A DNA stretch of 64,000 bases from Phascolarctos cinereus (GCF_002099425.1 NW_018344289.1:1550001-1614000); one strand, 5' to 3'. Positions 48,742 to 60,450 are shown, counted from the first letter of the stretch. A program made the numbers and translations. The notes: generated by a model from the letters alone, not told the origin.

Positions 48742-50170
48742 TGAAATTAATTTACTTTAATTTATCACTAATCACTTCCATAAGCTTTTGAGTTTTAAAT
48801 TTTTCTCCCCCTCTCTTCCTGCCTTCCTCCCTAAGGTGGCACACAATCTGATACAAGCTCTACATATACATTCCTATTAAACATATTTCACATTAGTCAT
48901 GTTGAAAGAAGAATTAGAATCAATAGGAGGAACCACAAGGAAGAAAAACCAAAACATAACAGAAGGAAAAAAATAGTAAATAGTATCTTCAATCTGCATT
49001 CGAACTCCATAGTTCTTTCTTTGGATGTGGATAGCATTTTCCATCATGAGACCTTTGGAGGTGTCTTAGATCTTTGTATTGCTGAGAAGGGCTAAGTCTA
49101 TAGATGTTAGTCATCAGAAAACATGGCTGTTACTGTGTACAATAATTTCATGGTTCTGCTCACTTCACTCAGCATTAGTCCATGCAAATATTTCCAGGTT
49201 GTCCTGAAGTCCACCTGCTCATCATTTCTTATAGCACAATAGTATTCCATTATGTTCATCTACAACAACTTGTTCAGCCATTGCCCATTTTGTCGGCATT
49301 CCTCAATTCCAATTCTTGGCCACCACAAAAAGAGCTGATATAAATATTTTTATACATGTGGGTCCTTTTCCCATTTGTATAATCTCTTTGGGATACAGAT
49401 TTAGAAGTGCTATTGCTGGGCCAAAGGGTATGCACATTTTTATAACCTTTTGGGCATAGTTCCAAATTCTCTCCAAAATGGTTGGATCATTTCACGACTC
49501 CCTCAACAATGCATTTGTGTTCCAATTTTCCCACATCTTCTCCAACATTTATCATTTTCTTGTTTTGTCATATTGGCCAGTCTGATACATGTGATGTGGT
49601 ACCTCAGAGTTGTTTTGATGTGCATTTCTCTAATAAATAATGATTTAGAGCATTTTTTTGTATAACTATAGATGGCTTTAATTTCTTCATCTGAGAACTG
49701 TCTGTTCATATCCTTTGACCATTTATCAATTAGGGAATGGCTTGTGTTCTTATAAATTTGTCTTAATTCTCTATATATTTTAAAAATGAGGCCTTTATCA
49801 GAGAGACTGGTTGTAAAAATTCTTTCCAAATTTTCTACTTTCCTTCTAATCTTGGGTGCATTGGCTTTGTTTGTGAGAAAACTTTTCAATTTAATGTAAT
49901 TTAAATTATCCAATTTGCATTTCATAATGTTCTCTATCTCCTATTTGGTCATGAATCCTTCTCTTCTCCATAAATCTGATAGGTAAATTATTCCTTGCTT
50001 TCCCAGTTTGCTTATAGTATTAGAATTTATATCTAAATTATGAACCCATTTTGACTTAATTTTCATCTGTGTCTAGTTTCTGCCATACTCTTTTCCAGTT
50101 TTCCCAGCAGTTTTTGTCAGATAGTGAATTCTTATGTCAGAAACTGGGGTCTTTGGGTTTTTCAAATAGA
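48742..50170 (-). mobile_element. L1 3' fragment inserted in HAL1-like element
   Basis: Minus-strand L1 tail: 3' UTR (48,742-about 49,090) and ORF2 C-terminus up to 50,170, with 140 codons open at 49,503-49,925 (KIRRKVENLERIF, EEIKAIYSYTKKCSKS, RYHITCIRLANMTKQENDKCWRRC). It is 5'-truncated. The sequence resumes HAL1-like ORF1 at about 50,171, showing insertion into that element. It is closer to the 26.5-32.9 kb L1 than the remnant at 46.5-47.2 kb, so it is younger. Confidence 0.88.
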
Positions 50171-51070
50171 ACATTATCTCTTCCTCTCTTACTTGATTTT
50201 TCAAATCCTTTTCAAACTCTTCCATATCATGAAACCAATTGACATTTTTTCTTTGAATTGTTGTCTTCTGAGTGTGTTTTGATCTTTCCTTTCACCATAG
50301 TAACTTCCTATAGTCACTATCTTTTTCTACTGTTTCCTCATTGTTCAAGCCTATTTCTTGACTTTTAACTATACCAGAGTGAAACTCTGCTTCTGGAATG
50401 GAAGGGCTACTGTCCCAAGCTTCAGTTTTCTTTTTTTTGATTTTTTTTTTGTGCAGCTGCTTTTAGAGATAAGTCTGGGAACTTGTAATTTTTTAGCTCT
50501 TCAAGGTGAGATAACCTAGGCAGTGAGGTGTTTACTACTCTCCTGCCTGTTCTCTAGTCTGTGAGCAATCACAACCACTCTTTTCCACCCTGCAACAGTG
50601 ACCAGGGTCCCAACTCCCCTGTAGCTGTAAGCGGTGGCAGGCTAGTCCTCATCCTTTTCCTGGGACTGAGACCCAGGACTGTGACCCAGATCCAAGTATC
50701 TTCAGTGCAACAGAGTATTGCCCCCAGTGCCAACAAAATGACCCCTGTAGCCCCCTTCTGACTATTTATCTGATCTCTTTACTGTCTGTCACTAAGAAGT
50801 GTAGAAACTGCCACTACAGTGACTGATTTAGTCACCCCCAAGGCCTACTGCTGATTTGCTGAAGTACAACTTGCTCTGGACTGCACTCCACATTCACCAA
50901 AGCTCAACAGAGTTTTCCTGTTGACCTTCTAGGTTGTCTTGGGCTGGAAAATGGTTTCATCCCATCTTTTTGTGGCTTCTGCTGCCTCAGAATTTGTTTT
51001 GAGACGTTATTTAAAGTTGTTCAGAAGTGTTTTAAGGATAGCTCAGGTTATTCCTTGCCTTTTCTCCCAC

Positions 51071-52062
51071 ATCTGAATTGCCCCAAATGCCAACTTAGCC
51101 TTAATAGACTACAGACTTAGGAATTTATTTTCCTTTAAAGACTTAGTGAATATCAAATATTCATTATCTTTGTGAACTTACAGAATGTAAGTTATTAAAT
51201 TCTTATTAAATTAAATTTAAATTATTAAATTAGATTAAATTATTAAATTAAATTAAGACTTATTAAATTCCAGTAACTGCCTTTTTATATCCAATTTTAT
51301 TTTAAGCTGTATTTGAGAAAGGGGAATACTAGAAGAAAAGAATATTGTACAAAATGTTTTTTAATGATTTTTTTTCTTGGAAGGACTGATAACTTATTGC
51401 TACCTAATTTATTGCAACACCTTGAGAGTGTTGATAACAATTATATTCAATCGTACTGTGAGACTTTGCTGTCTGAGGTGAAACCTTCAGTTTGTTGTGT
51501 CTGTGAACCAACTGCTTCAGGAAAAGTATCAGCAACTTAATGGGAGTGAGATCTGTGATCTACCACCAGTGGATATCTATGCCTGGGGGGCAAAAAAAAA
51601 AGGTTGGGAGGATGATCCAACCTTAGAAGGCTAATGTAATAATGTAATACCCTTATGACTCAGTTTCTGGTTAATTCTGAGCCTGCCTGTGGTATCCTGT
51701 GATACACTTGGCTATTTACCCTATTCTAACCTGCTATCAATCGGAACTAAATACATTTCAGTCATTGTGTCCCTTTGAGCTATAGCCTGGAGTATAAGTA
51801 TTGATGATGCTATACTGGTCCAAACTTACTTCTTCCTCTCATAGTAAAATTACTTTAACCAGAGCAAGTTAATCTGTAATTCCTTCTTCCTATAATTGTT
51901 GTGATACCTTAGCACTTCCTGCTGTCTTTAATTTAAGATAAGAAACATTTTCATACTTTGAAAAACTTAGTAAAATGAACATTTGGCCTTGTTGTCATCT
52001 GCCTTTTTATAAATATCATAATAAAATCAGACACATCTTTGTTTTAAAAGAAATTACTTCAG
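51071..52062. other. No recognised element
   Basis: Contains an AT-rich tandem (ATTAAATTA-like) at 51,190-51,270. A 75-codon frame at 51,313-51,540 has no visible domain. Confidence 0.4.
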
Positions 52063-52513
52063 TACAATTAGCTTTCTTTCTTTCTTTCTTTCTTTAATTA
52101 TTCATTTATTTATTTAACCATTTATTTACTTATTTGCTGATTTATTTATTTATTTGAGTGCTTGTTTATGTATTCATTCATTCATTTACTCATTTGTTCA
52201 TTTATTTGCTTTTTATTTATTTATTTATTCATTCATTCATTCATTCACTCACTGATTTATTTATTTGCTCACTTGCTCATCCATTTATTCATTCATTCAT
52301 TCATTTATTTATTTATTTATTCATTCATTCATTTATTTGTTTATTTATTTATTTAATTGTTGGCTAGGCGACTGGGTTAAGTGACTTGCCCAGGGTCACA
52401 CAGCTAGTAAGTGTTATGTGTCTGAGGCCGGATTTGAACTCAGGTTCTCCTGAATCCAGGAACAGTGCTCTATCCACTGTGCCACCTAGCTGCCCCATAC
52501 AATTAGTTTTCTT
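52063..52513 (-). mobile_element. tRNA-derived SINE with hugely expanded tail and 16-bp target duplication
   Basis: SINE body at about 52,357-52,497 (minus strand) with GGCAGCTAGGTGGCACAGTG, GAGTTCAAATCCGGCC and TTACTAGCTGTGTGACCCTGGGCAAGTCACTTAACCC. The target-site duplication TACAATTAGCTTTCTT at 52,063-52,078 recurs as TACAATTAGTTTTCTT at 52,498-52,513 (15 of 16). Everything between is therefore one insertion: the A-rich tail has become about 275 bases of TTTC, TTTA and TTCA units. Confidence 0.93.
52071..52353. repeat. (TTTC/TTTA/TTCA)n array within the SINE tail
   Basis: Blocks of (TTTC)5, then mixed (TTTA)n and (TTCA)n. The Ile/His/Phe-rich frames at 52,158-52,367 are translations of this array. 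Confidence 0.95.
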
Positions 52514-53650
52514 AAAGAAGAATAACTTATGCAAAATCTTGTGTTACTGCAAAGGGCATTCTAAATGTAATTAGGTTTATTAATGTGGGGTTAACCCTTG
52601 TATGCAGAGCATGCTCCAAAGTGCAAGCAAATTATACAAGTGTTTAAAGATGATTTGAGAGCTGTGGTCTATGTAGGTGTAATATCCAGTGCATTCCAGC
52701 GTGGTTAGGCAACTCATTTGATACCTTTGTGTTCATGTACAGGATGAACTCCTTAATAACATCTTATCCTCCTGAGGGGAGAATGAGCAGCTAGATCAAA
52801 TAACTAGAGAAAATAAATGAAGTAAATAGCTAGTACCAAAAGGGCTCATTCTACAGGTCAGATCCTCACAGATCCTTTTTTTAAACAATTCTTCAGCCTG
52901 TTATTATCAGAGTTTTTATTAAATACAGAGTCAAGAAAAGATAGAAGCAACAAGTTTTTAAGAACTTAAATTCTCTGAAGTTTCAAGTGAACTATGAGTT
53001 CCTAAGTTACTGTTTTTCTTATGGCTTTATTGATAATGATGTGAGAGGTATAAAGCTTTGAGTTAGAGTTAACTAATTATTAGAGAAGTAACATTTAAGA
53101 ATTAGTACTAAAGTGCATCAATATTTATTTTATAAAATATTTTAGGAGGAAAATCTAAGAATTTTTCTAAGAATCAAATCTACTAAAGAGTTGTCTACTT
53201 CAGAATTTCCCCTACAAGATGTTTCCAGAAACCAGAAAACCACATAGGACATCTGAGATCCTAGATGAAATTTGCTGATTAGATTCACTTCCAACCCATA
53301 ACCCCTTGGTGGAGAGATACAGATTTTGGCATTCCTGGCTTAGAGGTTTCTTCCCATGGCGAGGTTAAGTCTCATCTCTCCCACCTTGGTGGACCTTTTC
53401 AGTTGGCTTCCTTTCAGCTTTGAGGATGTTGTCTGCTCTCTCTTTCAGTGACTGGTTGTTTTCCTGTCTGCATTTTGCTCCTTTTTGAGGGGGATGAGGG
53501 AGATTAAATGTTGCCTATGTGTCATTTCTTGTATTAGGGTTGGTGTTTCTGTTGCTGTCATGGTCCAGCAGAGTATAAACTCCTCAGTGCCTCCCTTGGT
53601 CAGTGATGGAACTCCTACTGAACAAAAAGGGGGGATTGGTAAATACAGAC
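52514..53650. other. No recognised element
   Basis: A CT-rich patch at 53,340-53,490. An 82-codon plus frame at 53,485-53,733 overlaps the next repeat and has no domain that I recognise. Confidence 0.35.
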
Positions 53651-53822
53651 ATCAGAATGAGCTACCTGACCCTGATTCCATTGACCATATGATTGGAGCA
53701 AGCACAAACTGGTTTTCTTGTTGCTGTACTTGAAGCCTATTGTTCTGACCAGATATCATCACCAGCCTAGCCTCCTGCAACCTTCTTTGTGGATTTTTGT
53801 TTGTTATGCAAAACAAATAATG
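53651..53822. repeat. Unclassified dispersed repeat, copy 2
   Basis: Partner of 41,968-42,150. Similarity starts at ATCAGAATGAGCTACCTGACCC and ends at TAACAGA in both. The family is unknown to me. Confidence 0.55.
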
Positions 53823-55044
53823 TAACAGATTTCTGAGGCTGTCCCAGTAATTTGTTCAAGAATTTTAAAATTTATTCAACTGATCATATTTTTTTTAATC
53901 TATCCCTATGCCCTTCTTCTCCTAAGCCTATATTTTAAAAATTAAGTGCCATTTTTTTAATCAACAAAAATCTATCTACTCAATAGTCTTTTTCTTCTTT
54001 TTCTGATATTTTGAAAAGTGGTATAAAAAGTCATGGGACTAACTGAACATGTTTATGATGGACAAAGTAGGACAAAGAGAAGGATGAAAATTGTGTTGAT
54101 CATTTATGGGTTTAAATTAATTTATTTGTATGTTTTCTGCATTTATGTATGGGTTCATATCACTGCTATGTATCTGCTGGATTACCTATGGTGTGAACAA
54201 AGCCATCTTCTACACTATAAATACATTTGTTACTTTGAGTATTTATAAGAGAGCTTGGAAATCTGTTACGTTCACAGACACCTAGAAATTACATATAAAT
54301 TAGCAATATTTTTATATTTACTTGATTAAATACTGGGTGGGAACAATATGAGCCCAAGCAAGGATTCTATTTTAGGGACCATCCACAAGATTGGACTAGG
54401 TATATGTTAACCTCAATTATTTTTTAATCCTTCTTGCACTAGTTTTATTTCAGTATTGGAGAAGGAATTATAAGAACAAAGCAGACACTGCATTTGAAGA
54501 AAATCTCAAAGCCCTACATTCTGGTCACATAAATAATTTCAGAAATTGTGGGTGAGTTTGGGGCAGTATAACAGTATACCAAACAGCACAATGTTCTGTA
54601 GCTCTATTTCAAATAAGCAGGAATCCCACCAAGCAGCGAGTCCTTTTCATTCTGACCTACTAGAGCATCACTAGCTCCCAGGAATGACAGATTTGTCTAT
54701 GTATAAAAGCACGTTTCATCCGTCTCCTTCAAAAGGTGAAGTTTACCATGTGTTCACATTTATAAGTTCATTTTCACAGTTAATTAGACCTGGAATAATT
54801 ATGTTTGGGAAAACAAGATGATCAGAATATTACTGTACATAACTGAGTTGGACATTTCTCTTGAAAGATGCCATCCATAGTCTTGGTTAGCATTTGTGTA
54901 TGAGAAAAAAGAGTACAAATGTCTGAACTTGTTAAGGTTGACAATGGTAGAACAAAAATATTGAGAAGAAACTTTGGCTACATTCAAGCAGATGATTCAT
55001 CTTTAATTAAAATTTGCTTCTTGAATTCCTGGTAGAGAGGAAGT
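53823..55044. other. No recognised element
   Basis: AT-rich, no supported feature. Confidence 0.4.
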
Positions 55045-55215
55045 GTCTAAGGCTGGGAGCTAGGAAATGTGGATTTTAGTCCTGGCTTGACCATGTAATT
55101 TTCAATGTGACCTTGAGCAAGTCACTTTACCTACACAGGCCTCATTTTCCTTCTCTGTAACATGAATAGTTGGAATAGATAATCCCTTAGGTCCCTTGTA
55201 GCTCTAACATGCTAT
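55045..55215 (+). mobile_element. MIR/MON-type CORE-SINE copy
   Basis: GGCTGGGAGCTAGGAAATGTGGATTTTAGTCCTGG, TGACCTTGAGCAAGTCACTTTACC, CCTCATTTTCCTTCTCTGTAACATG, then GGAATAGATAATCCCTTAGGTCCCTTGTAGCTCTAACA. Good order across the CORE-SINE. Confidence 0.75.
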
Positions 55216-56769
55216 ACTTCTAACCATTCCATACTTTTTATTTAGTGACTTATAAACAAAATATTAGCAAAATCTCCAGTATTCCATTAAAAAAAATTTA
55301 AAACCACCAAACCAAAACCAATACTATTACTCCCCATATTTTCACTTTGCAAGAGAGAGCAGCAAATATAGAGTTTGATCATTTAAAAAGGATATGAAGA
55401 AATTGAGTTGGCTAGACTACAGTTTATCTATTTAAAGAAATATAACAATTGTACAGTAATGAAACCAAGGAAGTGGGATCTACAATAACTCAATAACAAA
55501 AGAACAATTTATAGGAGATAAATGAACTATCAAGTTGGGGGAGCAACTGGTCATTATAGATTTACAAGTGAGATATCGAAAACATTTAAAGAAAAAAAAT
55601 TAATACCTGTGCTACATGCTTTCTGGCTTCTGACAGACAGAGAAAAGAAGCAAAGTACAAAATGATATGTACACTTATGGGCATGACCAACATGGAAAGT
55701 TGTTTTCCTTGACTATATCTGTTTTGAAGGTTTCTTTTTTTTTTTTCAGTAGGGGATGTGGTGGTAGAGAGAGAAAAATGCTTGTTAACAGTAAAAAAAA
55801 AAAAGAAATACACACATAGAACACATGCTGCAAAAATTGTTCTTAGCTGTGGAATAAGTCATTCTTCCAAATTACTTTTATTAGACAAATATGATTATGA
55901 TGCCTAAACCAGGGGTGTGGGTAATGAAGAATAAAAAGTACTACAGACCAACATCACTATCAGATATGGTGGGAAAAAATTGTTTATTTTTAACTATTTT
56001 AACACAGTACATGAAGCATAAAAAAAATTGTTCACATTGGCTGTCAGAAGTTTCTTTAACTCTTTAGTTTTTATGTTATTAAAAGGGAGAGCTAATGGGG
56101 GCAGATTAAATATATGATATGAAAACAGAATACATAAATAAAATCTTAAATATTAAAATACCTAAATGAATCTGTAATCTCAGTGATTTGATATTTCCCT
56201 CCAATTTTCCTCCAAATTTGATATTTCCCTCAAATTTCCCTCCAAATTTCCCAGAGGATTTGCCCATCCTCTGGGACAGCTTCAGTGCACTCTCATATGT
56301 TTACCATAGAATATCAATAAAATACACTGAAGGTCTTCTCCTCCTGAGATTGACAAGTTAACAGCACTCTGGCTATCAACTTGTTATCTCACAGCCTCAC
56401 CACCACATGAGCAATCCAACTTAGTTCCATTTTTACTTATCTTCTTTAAAGTTTATCATTGGTTATGTTACATCCACAATGTGACTTTCAATTGCTCTAT
56501 GTGACATTCATTTTTAATTTTTCAGATTATTGTATTCCATGTCTTGTTTCTGTACACCTATACTAGAAGAATGATGACAAAATTTTGTTCACAGGAAACT
56601 GGAGGACTTGAAAGGAATTTAGCAGTTTTCTAAAGGAAATCCAACCTCTTCTTGTCTGCCCTTCAAACTCTATGTCCATCTCATTGTCCATCTGCACTGT
56701 TTATCCCATAAGCACATGTGATTATAAAATGTGGACATAGAAAAAAACTTCAGAGACCACTAAATACCA
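55216..56769. other. No recognised element; small local duplication
   Basis: At 56,190-56,252 the unit TTTGATATTTCCCTC..AATTTTCCTCCAAA occurs about twice, in imperfect tandem. Otherwise AT-rich with no supported feature. Confidence 0.4.
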
Positions 56770-56925
56770 AGTTTCCTTTTTATAAATATGGACCCCAGGG
56801 TAACAAAAGGTTAAGTGACTTGTTCAAAGTCACACAGATGCCTCATTTCTGAAGTAAAATTCAAACTTACGTATTTTTGAATCCAGGTCCAGTACATTAT
56901 CCAGTATACCACTGTCTCCTGATAG
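56770..56925 (-). mobile_element. Old tRNA-derived SINE or MIR
   Basis: AAAGGTTAAGTGACTTGTTCAAAGTCACACAGATG, AAATTCAAACTTACG, ATCCAGGTCCAGTACATTATCCAGTATACCACTGTC follow the reverse SINE order. Confidence 0.65.
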
Positions 56926-57088
56926 ACAATAACTACAGGTTTTCATTCAGGTGTGTCACAATCTGGCCAATAGACATTCTCCATTCCACTGGTCTTTAAG
57001 TTCTGGATAGTCAGGTCAGACCTTTTTGAGTGATTAGAGATCTCCTCCTGGAGATTTTATGGTATTCCAACAAGTACAATTTTATCCA

Positions 57089-57283
57089 CTAACAAGGCCA
57101 TCTGGAAGATCTCATCATCCACAATCCCTTTTCAATTGGTCCCCTCTGTTGAATTTCTTCTGCCAGAGTGGAGAAAATTTTTTGAAAGCATACATTTACC
57201 TGTTTATGCCTCAAGGGGTTATTTAACATGATCATTTCTCTTGTTTTAACTTTCCACAAATCTTGAATGATTTTGTAGGCCAA
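57089..57283 (-). pseudogene. Possible LINE linker/RT remnant
   Basis: A 64-codon frame with IIQDLWKVKTREM and CFQKIFSTLAEEIQ resembles the stretch before the RT fingers in RTE-like LINEs (...NLFST...EEI). It lies downstream, in minus sense, of the endonuclease remnant at 59.1 kb. Similarity is weak and the link is inference. Confidence 0.25.
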
Positions 57284-57623
57284 ATGAGAGACAAACCATT
57301 TAAAAAGAACTTTCTAAAGAGATATATCCTACGGAATCTTTTTTTTTTTTATAATCAGCAGGCATGAAAGCATGCTATATTCCAAATGTTTTGAAGTCAA
57401 TAGAAAAATTGTAAAAAAACAAAATGTGACCATGTTGCTGTATATTACTTTTTTGTTCCCTAATGATATCTTCACTGAAGATTGCTTTAATGACTCAAAA
57501 AATTTTTCCTAGGTGGGAGAATGGGCATATAAAGGTGAGATGTTTTGTTTGCTTTTTCTTATTTATTATCATTAAAATTTAAGATTTCTCCCCCTCTGTT
57601 TAATAGCATCCCTCTTTTTAAAT

Positions 57624-57785
57624 TTAATTTATTTATGTATTTTTTTTTGTGAGGCAATTTGGGTGAAATGACTTGCCCAGAGTCACATAGCTAGTGAGTA
57701 TTATGTGTCTGAGGCCAGGATTTGAACTCAGGTTCCCCTGATTCCAGGGCCAGTGCTCTGTCCACTGCATCACCTAACTGCCCCT
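57624..57785 (-). mobile_element. tRNA-derived marsupial SINE (Mar1/WSINE type)
   Basis: GGCAGTTAGGTGATGCAGTGGACAGAG head, GAGTTCAAATCC B box and ACTAGCTATGTGACTCTGGGCAAGTCATTT. Bounded by the target-site duplication CATCCCTCTTTTTAAAT (57,607-57,623) and CATCCCTCTTTTAAAT (57,786-57,801). Confidence 0.93.
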
Positions 57786-57801
57786 CATCCCTCTTTTAAA
57801 T

Positions 57802-58879
57802 ATCTTCCATACTGATTGACCAATGCCTTCAAAATTGTGTTATTGAAAGTTATGCTGACTCATCATCCCATTATTCTCAGTACTCCTTTTAATTCAGTGT
57901 TGGGGGAAGCTCTTTTAAGGTAGTCTCTGTTACAGGAGGCTTCACCTCGTTTACAGCTTTAACATTACCTGCTATTTGTCACATACCCTTACCTGTTAAG
58001 CATCAAGTAGCAGTATCTGTTAGCCCTCAAATGCTGGCAATTGAGTTAGTGCTAAGATGCAAAAGCCCATCCCTTTATCCTGACCTGGACCTTTCCAAAT
58101 TGTTTTTATCTCATTAAGAAAATTATCAATTAAAGCTTGGCTACATCTGGAGACACTTGCTGATTTTGAGTGATTAGCCAATGTGTTGCTACCTTCACAT
58201 ATATTAGTAAATGACTTTTAATTCTCTTTGTCCTTAGTTCTGTCTCCTTAAAGCTCAAAGAATTGTAATTTCAACAATGTCTTTTTCCTTGATTAAACTA
58301 TATATCTTTGATTTAATCTGCTGCCATTTTAAACACATTCATTCCTGCTCTATAAGCACACCAGGAATATAAGTGCAAGTCTGGACATGCTGCCTTTAAT
58401 GGTGAAAATGGCATATTATGACAATTGTTGAACTAATTTGCCCTTCCAATATTTGTTCTATTTGTTATCCTCTTTTATTTTTTCCTTAAATGTCCATAGA
58501 ATGCCTTCATTTAGTAGAATATCTTGTCCAACTTACCTTAAACTAGTTAGTATTCATAGTAGTATTCATTATCATACATCTTTCTTTTTTAAGATTTAGA
58601 AAAAAACAAGCTTATATTTTAAAACATTCTTGTCTTTGGCAATCATTTCTCTCTGCTTGAAAAAAACAGTCAAATATATGTTTAATAAGGCAGTTTTTTT
58701 TTCTCTTCATCTACTTTTGGTATAGATTTAGAATAAACTATACAAAATATTATAATCAGCATTGATGCAATTTATGATGTTTATTTCTTATTTTCATTAT
58801 TGACTGAAATGTTTCAGAATTGAGATTTTTCAAATGTTTCACCATATCACTCATAATTTATATTCTTTTATCTTTTAAG
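57802..58879. other. No clear element
   Basis: Between the SINE and the LINE endonuclease remnant. It may be decayed LINE coding sequence, but I can follow no motif through it. Confidence 0.3.
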
Positions 58880-59172
58880 TAATTCTGCTGTTTCTCCTGA
58901 TAAATTTAAAAAAAAAGTTTGACTGTGCATAAATAGCTAATTCAAGTGTAACTACCATACAAATAAGTCCTGCCCTGTCTGAAATTATTTCACCTTTTGT
59001 GATACGCATCCAGTATTTGCCAAATCTTTTCTTGTAGTAAGTGGTCATGATAAAAAGCATGTCAAGAGTAGTCTGGCCTTTCTCATTTCTATTTTTGTGA
59101 GCCATACATTCTTTATATTTCCTGCCACCATCATCTATTTCACCTTTGAATTGAAATCACCACCTATCAGAG
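58880..59172 (-). pseudogene. LINE endonuclease (RTE-type) remnant
   Basis: The minus strand encodes IGGDFNSKV (59,141-59,164), the conserved APE-type endonuclease block of non-LTR retrotransposons. One base off frame, it continues through EIDDGG, NRNEKGQTTLDML, TTYYKKRFGKYW, ISDRAGLICMV. The order matches RTE-type enzymes (GDFN.KVG, then RNE.G..LLDF, then T.FKKR...W). A single frameshift just after KV and a missing D-to-DHR block show decay. In live elements this domain nicks target DNA. Which LINE clade it belongs to is my inference. Confidence 0.6.
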
Positions 59173-59849
59173 CATATATTGATTTAATTTTGGAAGGAGG
59201 AAACATTGAGTTTTTTATGTAATTTTTTCTACTTCTCAATTTTCAACAAATGATTTTTGTGCATAAACCACAATTATTTTCATGATAATTATTATTTAAA
59301 TACTTATCATCATTACAGAAAAATAAGATAAACAAACATTCTATGAAATATTTTTTTCCTGTTGCCTTTGGATTTGACAGCTCTGCCAACATCTTTCTTT
59401 GCCTCACTACAGAAAAAATGTTATGCACCTTTACATTTTTTTGTAACTTTTTCTATATTAAATTTTACTGAAAATGTCAAGATTGATATAATTTAGCTCC
59501 CCCTCCAGTCTGCCTGCTAATTGTTCCCTGGACATCAACTAACATTTGGTGTTCCAACATATTAAACAATGTTGTTACTTTAAATATTATGATTTTTAGC
59601 ATGCTGTCCCCTTTTCCATCTCACTGTCATCATCACTTCAGAAACAAAAGGGGGCCACATAAGACTAGGTACCATTTTGTATAAATTGTAATTAACTTTA
59701 GCAAAGAAAAGTGACTGAAAATAGTTGTCACATTACTAGCATAAAATATTCTTTGGTGGTTGTGAAGTCTACTGGAATACAGAAAATTCTTATGTTTGTA
59801 GATTCCTACTCAGAAATAAATACATAACAATGATTTCTTTTTTTAAAAA
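59173..59849. other. No recognised element
   Basis: AT-rich. It may hold the N-terminal part of the same LINE, but nothing is identifiable. Confidence 0.35.
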
Positions 59850-59965
59850 GCCCTTATTATGTGCCAGTCACTCTGCTATCCACTAGTGATATAAATACAA
59901 AGCAAGGAGAACAGTAGCTACCCTTAAGGCCTTGTATTGTAATATATGGAGACAACACAAAAAAA
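59850..59965 (-). mobile_element. MIR-like 3' half
   Basis: AGCCCTTATTATGTGCCAGTCACTCTGCTATCCACTAGTGATATAAATACAAAGCAAGGAGAACAGTAGC matches the same family as 24,345-24,480. Confidence 0.6.
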
Positions 59966-60299
59966 AAACTAGAAAGTGGGAGGTGATTTCTTTGTGGGGG
60001 GAGGGATATGAAGAAGATGATCCAAGTGGAGGCACTATGGTTTAGAAATGACTGAAAAATATCTTAGAAGCCTGGTTTTGGTAAGAGAAGATAAAATCTC
60101 CCCTATCAAAGCTCAGAGTTCCTTGAAGAAACAAAGTCTATGTGTGGTGTTGATTGCATGTTACAAAAAGAATAAATGATACATATGGTTATGGTAGATG
60201 AAGGAGAGATTAACATACTTTTGCCAATCATTATTGTTTTCTTTTTTCCCAACCAATTGTATTCATCATAATATGTGAGAAGTAGCATCTACCATCACA
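59966..60299. other. No recognised element
   Basis: AT-rich, no supported feature. Confidence 0.35.
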
Positions 60300-60450
60300 T
60301 AGTAGAATGAATGATGAACTTGGAGTTGGATGGCCTTGTATTATATCCCTTCTGAGACACTTATTAACAGCTATTTGAACATGGAAAAATCACCTAAATC
60401 TCTCAAAACTTCAAGGTCCTTAACTGAGAAACTGAGTTCATAAAAGCACC
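60300..60450 (+). mobile_element. MIR/CORE-SINE copy
   Basis: TAGTAGAATGAATGATGAACTTGGAGTTGGATGGCCTTG, CACTTATTAACAGCTATTTGAACATGGAAAAATCACCTAAATCTCTCAAAACTTCAAGGTCCTTAACTGAGAAACTGAG follow the MIR order. Diverged. Confidence 0.6.

Larger units (their letters stand above)
47790..50400 (-). pseudogene. HAL1-like ORF1, broken and interrupted
   Basis: RRM entry (KNRSRRDDFEVIVLPESHDQKKS) is open at 48,154-48,357. The upstream coiled-coil pieces lie at 48,590-48,741 and 50,171-50,330, on the far side of the SINE and L1 inserts. The C-terminal domain region lies at about 48,150-47,790. Frameshifts, stops and two insertions make it non-coding. Confidence 0.7.
46171..51070 (-). mobile_element. HAL1-like/L1 deletion derivative, split by two insertions
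   Basis: Minus-strand order after removing inserts: 5' UTR (51,070-about 50,400), ORF1 (about 50,400-50,171, 48,741-48,590 and 48,440-47,790), purine-rich spacer (47,790-about 47,215), ORF2 C-terminal remnant (about 47,210-46,500) and 3' UTR (46,500-46,171). The 3' UTR is the GGAACCCAA type also found at 1-150 and 7,230-7,410. Spacer joins ORF2 remnant at about 47,212 with no poly(A) between. A SINE (48,441-48,589) and an L1 3' piece (48,742-50,170) lie inside ORF1. Confidence 0.75.

Noticed and set aside
52071-52353. CRISPR-like regular repeat
   Set aside because: Tetranucleotide microsatellite without spacers, in a eukaryotic SINE tail.
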